Shown in pieces: positions 5,800-12,089 of a stretch of 12,089 bases of DNA (positions are counted from its first letter, which is position 1; every line of letters starts with the position of its first letter). The position numbers and the translations under genes were made by a program. This DNA comes from Candidatus Zixiibacteriota bacterium (GTDB taxonomy: Bacteria; SM23-81; DAOVCL01): contig DAOVCL010000040.1 in assembly GCA_030670005.1 (NCBI GenBank), forward strand, positions 1-12,089. Direction: 5' to 3'. The notes under the pieces are model-generated. The model was not told the DNA's origin. It did no database searches and saw nothing but the letters and a program-made list of their open reading frames with translations.

Positions 5800-6345
5800 T
5801 TACGAAACTATCTCCAATGAATATGTGGCCTGGGCTGGAAGGTGAAATAGAATTATTGCCCCCACCAGCTCCCTATCCACCTTGGCGGTATCATCAGCGA
5901 ATAGGGTAATGAGCAGATGGTTCCGACCGGAAATGCTGCTCAAGGTCGTATTCACTCCCAATTGGCTGGCCTCACTCAGGATCATACCTGCGCCACTCTC
6001 CGATATTTGAGATTCCAAACCGGTAACCAGCTTGATGTGCTCCCTTAATCCTCTCCTCGTTCCTCTCCAACTGGAGAGTTCAATTAAATTTTGAATTAAC
6101 TTCCTCTGTTCCCTCAAGGACATTCGAGGATTCAAGTCTATGCCCATCCAGGAGGCCAGCCAGGGGAGGAAACTTTCTGGTGTATACTTGGGATCCAGAT
6201 AAAGGTTCATCTGCCCTATCCTCTCATCTATGGGGCTCCAGACATCCTCGAAGATGCGGAGAAAGCGTCCCCAAAACTCATCCTGACTGTAGATGGCCGG
6301 GAGATACTTTAGATAGTCGCTGGGAGTGATCTCTTGCCTTTCCAT
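5800..6345 (-). CDS. Phage tail protein I family baseplate protein
   Basis: The protein matches the family that includes P2 gpI and the TIGR02242-type tail domain: 'YLPAIYSQDEFWGRFLRIFE' near residue 14, 'YTPESFLPWLASWMGIDL' (54-71) and 'LSSWRGTRRGLREHI' (90-104). Such proteins link the J-type baseplate wedge to peripheral or fibre proteins, and gene order directly after the J-type gene agrees. From ATG at 6345 it has 181 residues. A GGAG site lies only three bases before this ATG. An alternative TTG at 6354 would add three residues but has no ribosome site, so I prefer the ATG. The C-terminal part (about 112-181) is beta-rich and ends 'PAQATYSLEIVS'. The stop codon falls in a repeat. The role is to build the baseplate; it is not an enzyme. 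Confidence 0.88.
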   Translation of the reverse strand: MERQEITPSDYLKYLPAIYSQDEFWGRFLRIFEDVWSPIDERIGQMNLYLDPKYTPESFLPWLASWMGIDLNPRMSLREQRKLIQNLIELSSWRGTRRGLREHIKLVTGLESQISESGAGMILSEASQLGVNTTLSSISGRNHLLITLFADDTAKVDRELVGAIILFHLPAQATYSLEIVS

Positions 6346-6360
6346 TAGCTCCAATTTATA

Positions 6361-6481
6361 GCAGTTTTCAGGGGTCAGCTTTCAGCAGTCAGCGGTTAGC
6401 ACATAAGCAGTTATCGGTTGTCAGTCGCCAGTTTACTGTATTTTTCCTGATCCCTGTTTCCTGATCCCCGGGAACTGTTAC
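6361..6481. repeat. TCAG-type inverted repeat, copy 4
   Basis: GTCAGCTTTCAGCAGTCAGC units on the left and CCTGATCCCTGTTTCCTGAT units on the right fill almost all of the space between the J-type and tail-I genes. It ends in GGGAACTGTTAC, seven bases past the J-type stop codon. Confidence 0.72.
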
Positions 6482-6488
6482 CCCGTTT

Positions 6489-8447
6489 TTATATCCCCTG
6501 GATAACTGTAACCCTATGATGACCGGAACAGATCAGCCCCGCTTTGGGCAATTCCACTCTATCCCCCTTATCGCTTGGTTTTTCCTCTAAGTCACTGTGG
6601 GTCCAGAGGATAATCTTACTTACTGATCCCACCCCTTCCACCCTCTGCAACAGGGGATAAAGCTCGAAGGAGGTCAGGCCTCGCCCAAAGGGCCAGCCAT
6701 CTCCCGATGGACCCCCCTTTAAGGGATGAAGATAACGGTAGAGGCTCTTCTCCGCCTCCTCCCTTACCCTCTTTAAATCCCTACCTGGTTGAGCCTGAAT
6801 CTCGGCTTCCACCGTTACCCAGATATATTCCGCATCCTGCACAGAGGCACTGAGAGTGAGGAGACACCGCTCATTGAGATAGACCTCAATCTCTTTCTTC
6901 ACCTCCTGGTGAAGGGTAAGATTCTGCTTAGTAAGAAGCTCTGGGGAACCATTTAGAGCGGGCACTACACAGACGGTTACCACATCTCCCGATCCCACTG
7001 CGCCCAGGCACTTTGCCCGCGCAATACCAGAGGTAGCCCTTAGGGCAAAGGCCTCAAAATCCTCCGCAGTGACAGCCCTGTTGCGGGCTCTGAGAAACTT
7101 AGGAGCAAGTAGCTTCGCCCTCTCCAAGTTCTCCAGATCAGCCCCTCCCCGGGCAGATTTGCGGTTGGTTACCCCGGCAACATAGGGAATGGAGGATTTG
7201 AGAACAGTGAGGGTGCCGGCAGCTACATTCCCTCCTGCTCCCCCTCCACAGCGGTAGGAGATAAACCTTATCTGTGAACCCTTGGGGGGAATGGCCCCAA
7301 ACTGTTTTAGGGTCCCATCCTGTTCCCTGATAGCCGGGCCGAACCGCACCAAGCCCTGGGCGTTATCGCAGCCAAAATGTCTGTCATCTGGCCCGGAGTT
7401 GGCAAAGTCCTCTACCTCCTGCCAGGTCTCCACCTCCTTCCCATTCTCTGAGATCACCTCAATCGTCTCCTCCGGCCTACGGGCAAGGATGGGGCTATTC
7501 CTCAACTGGAATGATTGTCCGGGTTTCCCCTCACTTATCCCCAGGATCTCTCCCTTCACCTCTGTAGCCTGAGTGGCCGAGACACTCCCCCCTGCAGAGT
7601 GGACGTTCACTCCCTTGATGCGTGGCGAGCTCTCATAGAAGGGTTGATTGGGCCCAGGCTCTAAAACCCGGCATCTAATCCAACAATGGGCATATTTACC
7701 GCCGAACTCTCCGCCAGCCAACCCCTCTGGCAGGACAAGTTCCACGGCCCCATTGAGGTTGAGCCCCCCGGTCGTATCCCTCAGCGCCTCTGTGGGAAGC
7801 CAACCCCTCTCCCCACACCAAGCCTCCCAGGTTAGGGGCGGGTACTCAGGGGAGACACCAATTCCCTCAATCTTACAGTCTATCCCCAGGGCTAAGGTAT
7901 TACCTCCCAAATCCCCTCCCAAGCCGAAGAGAAGGGCATTATCTGGCCTTGGCTTTGGATCAAAGGCCAGAAATTCCCCCTCCGGCAACTCCAGAGCCAT
8001 CATCCTGCTCTCAAATGCCTCTCCCTCGGAAGTGGCCAGACATTCAACAAGGGTAGGCACATCTATCTCCAGATCCCTGTCCGTAGTGAAGACCACCGAT
8101 TCCTCCCTCTCCGTGCGCACTGTGGCCACCTCAGTCCCCTTAGGGATCATCACCTTTTGTGATTGGGGGGCAGAAAGGCGAAAGGTTAGCTCAGCATTGG
8201 CTGCTCGGGGGGGAAGAAGATTGATGCCCAATAGCTCCAGAAACTTGATATAATTCTTCTCTGGAACCTGATTGAGCCTATAAAGGATAAGTTCAGTCAT
8301 CCAGGCAAAAAGCTCCATCAGGGTGATCCCCGGATCACTTAGGTTGTGATCTGTCCATTCTGGGCAGTAACGGGGAATCAGGCTTTTTGCCTCATCCACA
8401 ATTGATTGGAAACTACGATCATCTAAATTCGGCGTGGGCAATGCCAT
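6489..8447 (-). CDS. Baseplate J/gp47-family wedge protein (Afp11-like)
   Basis: The gene encodes 652 residues. The N-terminus carries the family signature for putative baseplate assembly proteins (TIGR02243 type): 'WTDHNLSDPGITLMELFAWM' (31-50) and 'NYIKFLELLGINLLPP' (65-80). Around residue 450, 'LRARNRAVTAEDFEAFALRA' matches the conserved baseplate J core. The C-terminal region 'GRGLTSFELYPLLQRVEGVG' is also typical. The product corresponds to the large wedge protein (gp6/gpJ/Afp11) that forms the baseplate ring and triggers sheath contraction. The start is fixed by AAGGAG seven bases upstream, inside the end of the gp25 gene. Only one base separates the gp25 stop from this ATG, so the two are cotranslated. 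There is no sign of truncation. Confidence 0.95.
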   Translation of the reverse strand: MALPTPNLDDRSFQSIVDEAKSLIPRYCPEWTDHNLSDPGITLMELFAWMTELILYRLNQVPEKNYIKFLELLGINLLPPRAANAELTFRLSAPQSQKVMIPKGTEVATVRTEREESVVFTTDRDLEIDVPTLVECLATSEGEAFESRMMALELPEGEFLAFDPKPRPDNALLFGLGGDLGGNTLALGIDCKIEGIGVSPEYPPLTWEAWCGERGWLPTEALRDTTGGLNLNGAVELVLPEGLAGGEFGGKYAHCWIRCRVLEPGPNQPFYESSPRIKGVNVHSAGGSVSATQATEVKGEILGISEGKPGQSFQLRNSPILARRPEETIEVISENGKEVETWQEVEDFANSGPDDRHFGCDNAQGLVRFGPAIREQDGTLKQFGAIPPKGSQIRFISYRCGGGAGGNVAAGTLTVLKSSIPYVAGVTNRKSARGGADLENLERAKLLAPKFLRARNRAVTAEDFEAFALRATSGIARAKCLGAVGSGDVVTVCVVPALNGSPELLTKQNLTLHQEVKKEIEVYLNERCLLTLSASVQDAEYIWVTVEAEIQAQPGRDLKRVREEAEKSLYRYLHPLKGGPSGDGWPFGRGLTSFELYPLLQRVEGVGSVSKIILWTHSDLEEKPSDKGDRVELPKAGLICSGHHRVTVIQGI

Positions 8448-8448
8448 A

Positions 8449-8850
8449 TTACATCTCCTTCGGAATCAAATAAAATGGATAAACAAGATTTCTCCTGTCA
8501 TTAGAGGCCTTGATTTGATATCCAATATCAATTATAAGTCTATTCCTCTCTTGAGGGTCGGCCTGTGCATTAACCTCCATTACCTTAATACGGGGCTCCC
8601 ACCTGGCCAGGGCCTCCTTTACCGCCTCTTCCACCCGACCAAAGGTGGTGGCATTATTGGGAGCAAAGACAAGTTCATCGAGGATGCAACCAAACTCTGG
8701 CCTCATCCGCCGCTCTCCCCTACTCGTCTCCAGGATAATCCTGATCGCCTCCTCAATATCACTCCCCTGACGGGCCAGGGCAATCCCCCCCGTTTTGGTG
8801 ATGGTCATCGGGAAGTGCCACCCCTGACCTAAAAAATCTCCATCTGGCAT
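8449..8850 (-). CDS. gp25/GPW-like baseplate wedge protein (Afp9-like)
   Basis: The gene encodes 133 residues, normal for the gp25 family. It shows 'GWHFPMTITKTGGIALARQG' (10-29), 'DIEEAIRIILETSRGERRMR' (31-50), the hallmark RPEFG (50-54) and 'WEPRIKVMEVNA' (83-94). The family is a baseplate wedge subunit that starts sheath polymerisation, with a lysozyme-like fold reduced to a structural role. A strong AAGGAGG site (8857-8863) lies six bases upstream of the ATG. Together with the immediately following J-type gene it forms the tightest pair in the window. The preceding RAYT gene ends only 37 bases upstream, so the operon is interrupted just before this gene. Confidence 0.95.
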   Translation of the reverse strand: MPDGDFLGQGWHFPMTITKTGGIALARQGSDIEEAIRIILETSRGERRMRPEFGCILDELVFAPNNATTFGRVEEAVKEALARWEPRIKVMEVNAQADPQERNRLIIDIGYQIKASNDRRNLVYPFYLIPKEM

Positions 8851-8887
8851 CAGTATCCTCCTTAGCGAAAATCACCTTCCTTGCCTT

Positions 8888-9400
8888 TTAGGGAGGTGGA
8901 GCTGTATTCTCGTAGGGGTCGGATTTATCCGACCCGCCTTCGTAGAACTCTTCAAATTTTATTCTCTCTGCCAAAGGATTGTTCTTTATATACTCCCTAA
9001 TCTTGAACAAAGTGGCCTCATTCCTTATCACATGCTCATAATAATTCCTCTGCCAAAACTTCACCCCTGTATTTCTGGTGACTAAAGCCTTAAATGTTCT
9101 TACTACTTCTGGTAGGCCTCTCTTCATCCCATCAAAAACAAAAATCACATGAAGGTGGCTGGACATAAGAACATACCAATCTATTTTTAATCCAGAAAAT
9201 CGCTTTGGCAAAGAGAGTAAAATCCTCTCTATCTCCTCCCTGTATTGCTTTATATTAGGTTCCCCTCTATGAGTGCAAATCGTGACAAAGTAAAAACCAT
9301 CCGATTTGTAATTATAACTTTTTAGCCTTATTTCCTTCCTCTGAGGTAATTTTCCTACGGGTTCGATAAATCGAACCCCTTCACTTTTTTCGTTATCCAT
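8888..9400 (-). CDS. RAYT (REP-associated tyrosine transposase, IS200-like Y1)
   Basis: The gene encodes 170 residues, normal for the family. 'RKEIRLKSYNYKSDGFYFVT' (21-40) followed by 'ICTHRGE' is the classic opening. The HUH metal site appears as His82-Leu83-His84 in 'MSSHLHVIFVF', and the likely nucleophile is Tyr137 in 'IREYIKNNPLAER'. 'FWQRNYYEHVIRN' (115-127) matches the family's Y-H-V-I-R region. These enzymes cut and join single-stranded DNA at REP palindromes. The frame itself contains REP palindromes at both ends: residues about 8-16 (GVRFIEPVG) and the last 15 or so residues are encoded by them. No clear ribosome site precedes the ATG at 9400, so expression may be weak. All key residues seem present, so the enzyme looks intact. 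It separates the PAAR and gp25 genes. Confidence 0.92.
   Translation of the reverse strand: MDNEKSEGVRFIEPVGKLPQRKEIRLKSYNYKSDGFYFVTICTHRGEPNIKQYREEIERILLSLPKRFSGLKIDWYVLMSSHLHVIFVFDGMKRGLPEVVRTFKALVTRNTGVKFWQRNYYEHVIRNEATLFKIREYIKNNPLAERIKFEEFYEGGSDKSDPYENTAPPP
8912..8937 (+). repeat. REP palindrome at the RAYT 3' end
   Basis: GGGTCGGATTTATCCGACCC (8916-8935) is palindromic apart from its centre. It lies inside the RAYT frame and encodes part of its final residues. Confidence 0.8.
9357..9380 (-). repeat. REP palindrome at the RAYT 5' end
   Basis: GGGTTCGATAAATCGAACCC (9359-9378) is a variant of the same element in reverse orientation, inside the first codons of the RAYT frame. Confidence 0.75.
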
Positions 9401-9547
9401 CTATCTTAATTGTTCGTAACCTTATTCCCTGCTGCATCTTCCCAGGTATCCTGACACGTCTTCATTTACTAACTACAGTTGCTCTCTTCCCGCTGGGGTG
9501 TCTCGCCTTTACCAATGCCCATTGGGACGCGGGTGCCTACTCCGCGA

Positions 9548-9573
9548 GCGGGTCGGATAAATCCGACCCCTAC
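9548..9573 (-). repeat. REP palindrome upstream of RAYT
   Basis: GGGTCGGATAAATCCGACCC (9550-9569) followed by CTAC is the exact reverse complement of the core at 8916-8935. Confidence 0.8.
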
Positions 9574-9615
9574 AAAAGACGATTGCTCCGAAATCTGAGG
9601 TCATTTTTGTTCCAC

Positions 9616-9634
9616 CGCACTTTAGTGCAGGGTA
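9616..9634 (-). repeat. TACCCTGCACTAAAGT repeat, copy 3 (reverse)
   Basis: GCACTTTAGTGCAGGGTA is the reverse complement of the unit at 1421 and 3993. It lies just downstream of the PAAR stop codon. Confidence 0.6.
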
Positions 9635-9662
9635 AAAACCCTCAACTAAAACTGGGTAGAAG

Positions 9663-10055
9663 TTAACCTATGAACACCGTTCCCACTGCTACAACAGTTC
9701 CCACCGGAAGATCCACTGGATCATTGCAGGTCATCGTCTGGTCGCCATTGCGAGCAGCCATCTTCCCGTTGATGAAGACGGTGGGGCTACCGGCGATGAT
9801 CTGTCCTCTATTAGTAGGAGGCTTCTGGAAAGGCCCCCCCTGGGGTATGTGCGGTGGAAGGTTAGTGGCAGTAGAGCCAACCACAGCCACTGGCCTACCC
9901 ATAATCTTCACATTCTGAGATAGATTGCCATCAATCGTCCCGTTAAAGGGATGAGGGATGGGGGTGGGAACCGGCCCACCTGGTGATGGAACCATTATAA
10001 TATGGGTATCGGTGGCCGTGATCTTATCGCCCTGTTTTGCCGCTGGCTGTCCCAT
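9663..10055 (-). CDS. PAAR-repeat spike-tip protein (Afp10-like)
   Basis: The gene encodes 130 residues, rich in G, P and T and without long helices. 'GQPAAKQGDKITATDTHIIM' (2-21) opens the PAAR fold. 'PTPIPHPFNGTI', 'VKIMGRPVAVVGS', 'NLPPHIPQGG', 'GSPTVFINGKMAARNGDQ' and the final 'VGTVVAVGTVFIG' follow the PAAR/DUF4150 pattern. Its conserved His and Cys residues (such as His35 and the Cys in 'TMTCND') could bind metal at the tip. PAAR proteins cap the VgrG/gp5 needle and pierce the target membrane, and the VgrG-like gene lies immediately upstream. The start has no visible Shine-Dalgarno site because the 187-bp spacer before it is a long inverted repeat. Translation may depend on that structure or be weak. 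Confidence 0.93.
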   Translation of the reverse strand: MGQPAAKQGDKITATDTHIIMVPSPGGPVPTPIPHPFNGTIDGNLSQNVKIMGRPVAVVGSTATNLPPHIPQGGPFQKPPTNRGQIIAGSPTVFINGKMAARNGDQTMTCNDPVDLPVGTVVAVGTVFIG

Positions 10056-10065
10056 AAGCTATTAA

Positions 10066-10238
10066 CAGTTTACAGCAGTCAGCTATCAGTTGTCAGCTTA
10101 TAAACAGTTATCGGTTGTCAGGCGTCAGGGGGTTTTCCTGATCCCTGAAAACTGAGCCCTGTAAACTGTTTTCTGATCCCTGTCAACTGCTTCCTGATCC
10201 CTGTCTCCTGATCGCTGAGAGCTGATTGCTGTAAACTG
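10066..10238. repeat. TCAG-type long inverted repeat, copy 5
   Basis: The arms 10066-10096 (starting CAGTTTACAGCAGTCAGCT) and 10208-10238 (ending GATTGCTGTAAACTG) match at 26 of 31 positions as reverse complements. The interior has further opposed CAGTTATCGGTTGTCAG and CTGATCCCTGTCAACTG units. It begins five bases past the VgrG-like stop codon, fills the spacer to the PAAR gene, and could form a very long hairpin in mRNA. Confidence 0.8.
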
Positions 10239-10242
10239 CCCT

Positions 10243-11889
10243 CTAGTTGATATTTACCGTTGTCCCCTTCACATTCACCTGACCAGGTGAACCCTCTATG
10301 TCAATTCCGGCTGTGCCCTTAATGGTTACTTTTCCCTGAGCCTCGATGGAAATGTCTCCAGCAGCCGAGATCTTCAGGGAATTCCTCATTGAATCAAAGA
10401 CAATCGTATTCTTCCCTGTCTTATCGCAGATGGATATACCGGCACCGGAGTCGGAATCGTCGATGATGATTGTATGGCCGCTGCGGCTCTTCCAGACGAA
10501 CTTCTGAACTCTACCATCACCGGAGACGATCTCGTTTATACTGAGTGGGGGCTTATCCTCACCATTCCAGAGACAGCCAAGGATATAGGGATGGTTGATG
10601 CTGCCGTGCTCAAAGCCCACCAAAACTTCATCATTGACCTCAGGCAGCCAATAGGTGCCCCGGTTATCTCCTGCTGCTGGGCTGGCAATGCGGGCCCAAT
10701 TGCTCTCCTCCCCATCCTCAAGCCAAGGGAACTTCACCTTCACCCGACCCATCTCCTGAGGGTCCCGATTGTTGGTCACAATTCCTATAAACACACCATA
10801 GTTTCTCCTCTCCGGGGAGGGTCCTCGGATCGTTTCCAGCATAGACTTTGGAGACCGGGTGCTCAAGGAGAAGGTAGTAATATAACCACTATCTCCGGTC
10901 AAGCGATGATTGCAGGAGGTAACATAATATCGTCCTGAGAATCGGTTGCCTACACCCGATATATCCAGGGTTTTTCCCACCTTGATCTGAGGATTCCCCC
11001 GGCAGTTTCCCTGAGCGGTAATGAATTTGCTTGCTTGCTCATTGAGAATTGCCTGAGCTATCCGATCAGCCTGGGCCTGGCTGGCAACCGGGCGGTCGGA
11101 GATCTGAACAGCAGCCCTGCCCCAAACCCCGCTGGCCACAGATCCTCCAGCGCGTCGTTCCCCTACTGCGGGGGCACCCTCTCCCCTGGTTGCCCGTCCA
11201 ATAATCTCCGACTTCTGCGCCGGATTCCACCCCTTCACGGTCACCTCTTCTACCTGTTCAGCTATAGAGAGCCGAGGACGGAATTCGGTAAAATCCACTC
11301 CCCACTCTAAGGAGATGGGAGAACCATCTGGACTGGATGGAGGAGATCTGAAGACAAGCCTATCCTCTCTCACGAAGAGCTCAAATCCGATCATTCTACT
11401 TCGCTCTCGCAGAAATTCCATATAGGTCTGATTGTTCTGGAAGATGTATTCATGGACTTGACTTGTGCTCTCCACTTCTGTTTGCAGACCTACATCTTGG
11501 GCAATTTTCCTTACAATATCGCTATCTGTCATCTGAACATAGGAGCGACGGTGCCTATTTCGGTAGAGGCCATAGGAAAGGTCATAGCCACGGAGGGTGA
11601 GATTCTGATGGCCCCCGGTCAGTTCCGGCTCAATGACAGTGACCTTTCCCTTGCAAAGGGGAACCGGTCCATCCTCTCCCTCTGCAGAGATCTCCACCAC
11701 CTTCCCCTCCTGGAAACGAGTATCATCAGTCCACTGCCCGCCGGGATTCTGTAATATAAGGGAAAACATAGTTGGTAAGTTGAGTCGAAAGTCAACTTCT
11801 ACCTCAATTATCGCATTCATCACCTCGGCAGGGGCATTCTCCCCTTCAAATTTGAGGTAGAAATGCTCAATATGGCGATCAGTAGGCAT
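10243..11889 (-). CDS. VgrG/gpV-like spike protein (Afp8-like)
   Basis: The gene encodes 548 residues. Residues about 1-340 form the gp27/late-control-D-like base: 'IEHFYLKFEGENAPAEVMNA', 'TLRGYDLSYGLYRNRHRRSY', 'IFQNNQTYMEFLRERSRMIG'. Residues about 364-445 are the gp5-type OB fold: 'YGVFIGIVTNNRDPQEMGRV', 'VKFPWL', 'YWLPEVNDEVLVGFEHG' and 'YILGCLWNG'. The remaining 100 residues are a repetitive beta-helix needle ('ISIEAQGKVTIKGTAGIDIE', 'VNVKGTTVNIN'). The protein trimerises, joins the baseplate hub to the tube and forms the puncturing spike, with the PAAR protein at its tip. No enzymatic extension is fused to the needle. The ATG at 11889 has only a distant AAAGGA site. Upstream lies a repeat, and expected sheath/tube/LysM genes should follow beyond the right edge. 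Confidence 0.95.
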   Translation of the reverse strand: MPTDRHIEHFYLKFEGENAPAEVMNAIIEVEVDFRLNLPTMFSLILQNPGGQWTDDTRFQEGKVVEISAEGEDGPVPLCKGKVTVIEPELTGGHQNLTLRGYDLSYGLYRNRHRRSYVQMTDSDIVRKIAQDVGLQTEVESTSQVHEYIFQNNQTYMEFLRERSRMIGFELFVREDRLVFRSPPSSPDGSPISLEWGVDFTEFRPRLSIAEQVEEVTVKGWNPAQKSEIIGRATRGEGAPAVGERRAGGSVASGVWGRAAVQISDRPVASQAQADRIAQAILNEQASKFITAQGNCRGNPQIKVGKTLDISGVGNRFSGRYYVTSCNHRLTGDSGYITTFSLSTRSPKSMLETIRGPSPERRNYGVFIGIVTNNRDPQEMGRVKVKFPWLEDGEESNWARIASPAAGDNRGTYWLPEVNDEVLVGFEHGSINHPYILGCLWNGEDKPPLSINEIVSGDGRVQKFVWKSRSGHTIIIDDSDSGAGISICDKTGKNTIVFDSMRNSLKISAAGDISIEAQGKVTIKGTAGIDIEGSPGQVNVKGTTVNIN

Positions 11890-11925
11890 TGCTCTATGGT
11901 CCTTTGAGATTGTTGTTACATAAGG

Positions 11926-12065
11926 ATATCAGAAGATCAGTAGATCAGTGGGCAGAATATCAGCTTATTGAGATATCAGGTTATCAGATCAACAGCCACC
12001 CTCTAACCAGAAAGCGAATGGCCATCCTGATATCCTAATCTTCTAATCTCCTGATCCTCTGATAT
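11926..12065. repeat. TCAG-type inverted repeat, copy 6
   Basis: ATATCAGAAGATCAGTAGAT and the next three bases (11926-11948) match the reverse complement of 12043-12065 at 20 of 23 positions. It lies upstream of the spike gene. Its units are GATCAG and GATATCAG, a variant of the CAGTTATCAG units elsewhere. No gene is visible from 11890 to the window end. Confidence 0.7.
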
Positions 12066-12089
12066 TCCCGCTCGCTGTGGATGTTATCA

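Larger units (their letters stand above)
8912..9573 (-). mobile_element. RAYT/REP unit inserted in the baseplate operon
   Basis: The outer boundaries are set by REP palindromes in opposite orientation: GTAGGGGTCGG...CCGACCCGC at 8912-8937 and GCGGGTCGG...CCGACCCCTAC at 9548-9573, with the transposase between. This is the arrangement of REP/RAYT units (REPtrons). Interruption of a normally compact gene order supports insertion. I see no clear target-site duplication. Confidence 0.6.

Noticed and set aside
9401..9547. Minus-strand frame fragment with 'GVGTRVPMGIGKGETPQREE' upstream of the RAYT gene
   Set aside because: About 25 codons with no start signal, running out of the REP palindrome to a TAG. 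It may be a remnant or a chance frame, and I cannot assign it to a family.
10066..10238. CRISPR-like array because of recurring CAGTTATCAG/CTGATCCCTGT units
   Set aside because: The units are degenerate, irregularly spaced and arranged as opposed halves of a palindrome, without unique spacers or cas genes.
10474..10938. Plus-strand 154-codon frame opposite the spike gene
   Set aside because: It is antisense to a well-supported VgrG-like gene and shows no family resemblance. The same holds for plus-strand frames at 7282-7572, 7648-8253, 8434-8832 and 4631-4984.

Overview
The window carries the spike and baseplate part of a phage-tail-like extracellular contractile injection system (eCIS, the Afp/PVC/MAC family), followed by a likely cargo toxin and its likely immunity gene. 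All credible genes lie on the minus strand, so transcription runs from right to left. The organism cannot be named from this sequence. Strong AAGGAGG-type ribosome sites, about 50% G+C, a RAYT transposase, an S23 four-helix-bundle gene and intergenic DNA packed with palindromic repeats suggest an uncultured bacterium with a repeat-rich genome (Desulfobacterota-, Nitrospirota- or Chloroflexota-like). That placement is inference.

Layout in transcription order. A VgrG/Afp8-like spike (10243-11889) is followed by a PAAR tip protein (9663-10055). A RAYT transposase flanked by its own REP palindromes (8888-9573) interrupts the series. Next come a gp25-like wedge protein (8449-8850), a large baseplate J-type protein (6489-8447) and a tail protein I family protein (5800-6345). 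An S23-type four-helix-bundle gene (5295-5696) interrupts again. Then comes a protein joining a baseplate/fibre-like N-terminus to a DUF4159 domain (4121-5251). After about 530 bp of repeats comes the candidate cargo (2113-3591), with an eCIS-type leader motif, a caspase-like His/Cys dyad and a C-terminal CFI-box. A small immunity-like gene overlaps its end (1689-2147). After about 700 bp of further repeats, a membrane protein with Ig-like domains (1-979) runs off the left edge.

How the parts fit. The spike, PAAR, gp25, J and tail-I proteins would form the baseplate and puncturing tip. The DUF4159 protein probably decorates the baseplate or fibres. The protease-like protein is probably loaded into the particle, and the neighbouring small protein would protect the producer. 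The Ig/transmembrane protein could tether particles to the membrane, as proposed for CisA of Streptomyces. Sheath, tube, LysM, tape-measure and AAA+ ATPase genes are not here and should lie outside the window.

The most distinctive DNA-level feature is the repeats. Imperfect inverted repeats built from TCAG-type units sit at six places, mostly between genes, and often begin at or just after a stop codon. Separate REP-like palindromes flank and enter the RAYT gene. Two further dispersed repeats occur in direct orientation on both sides of the cargo/immunity pair.
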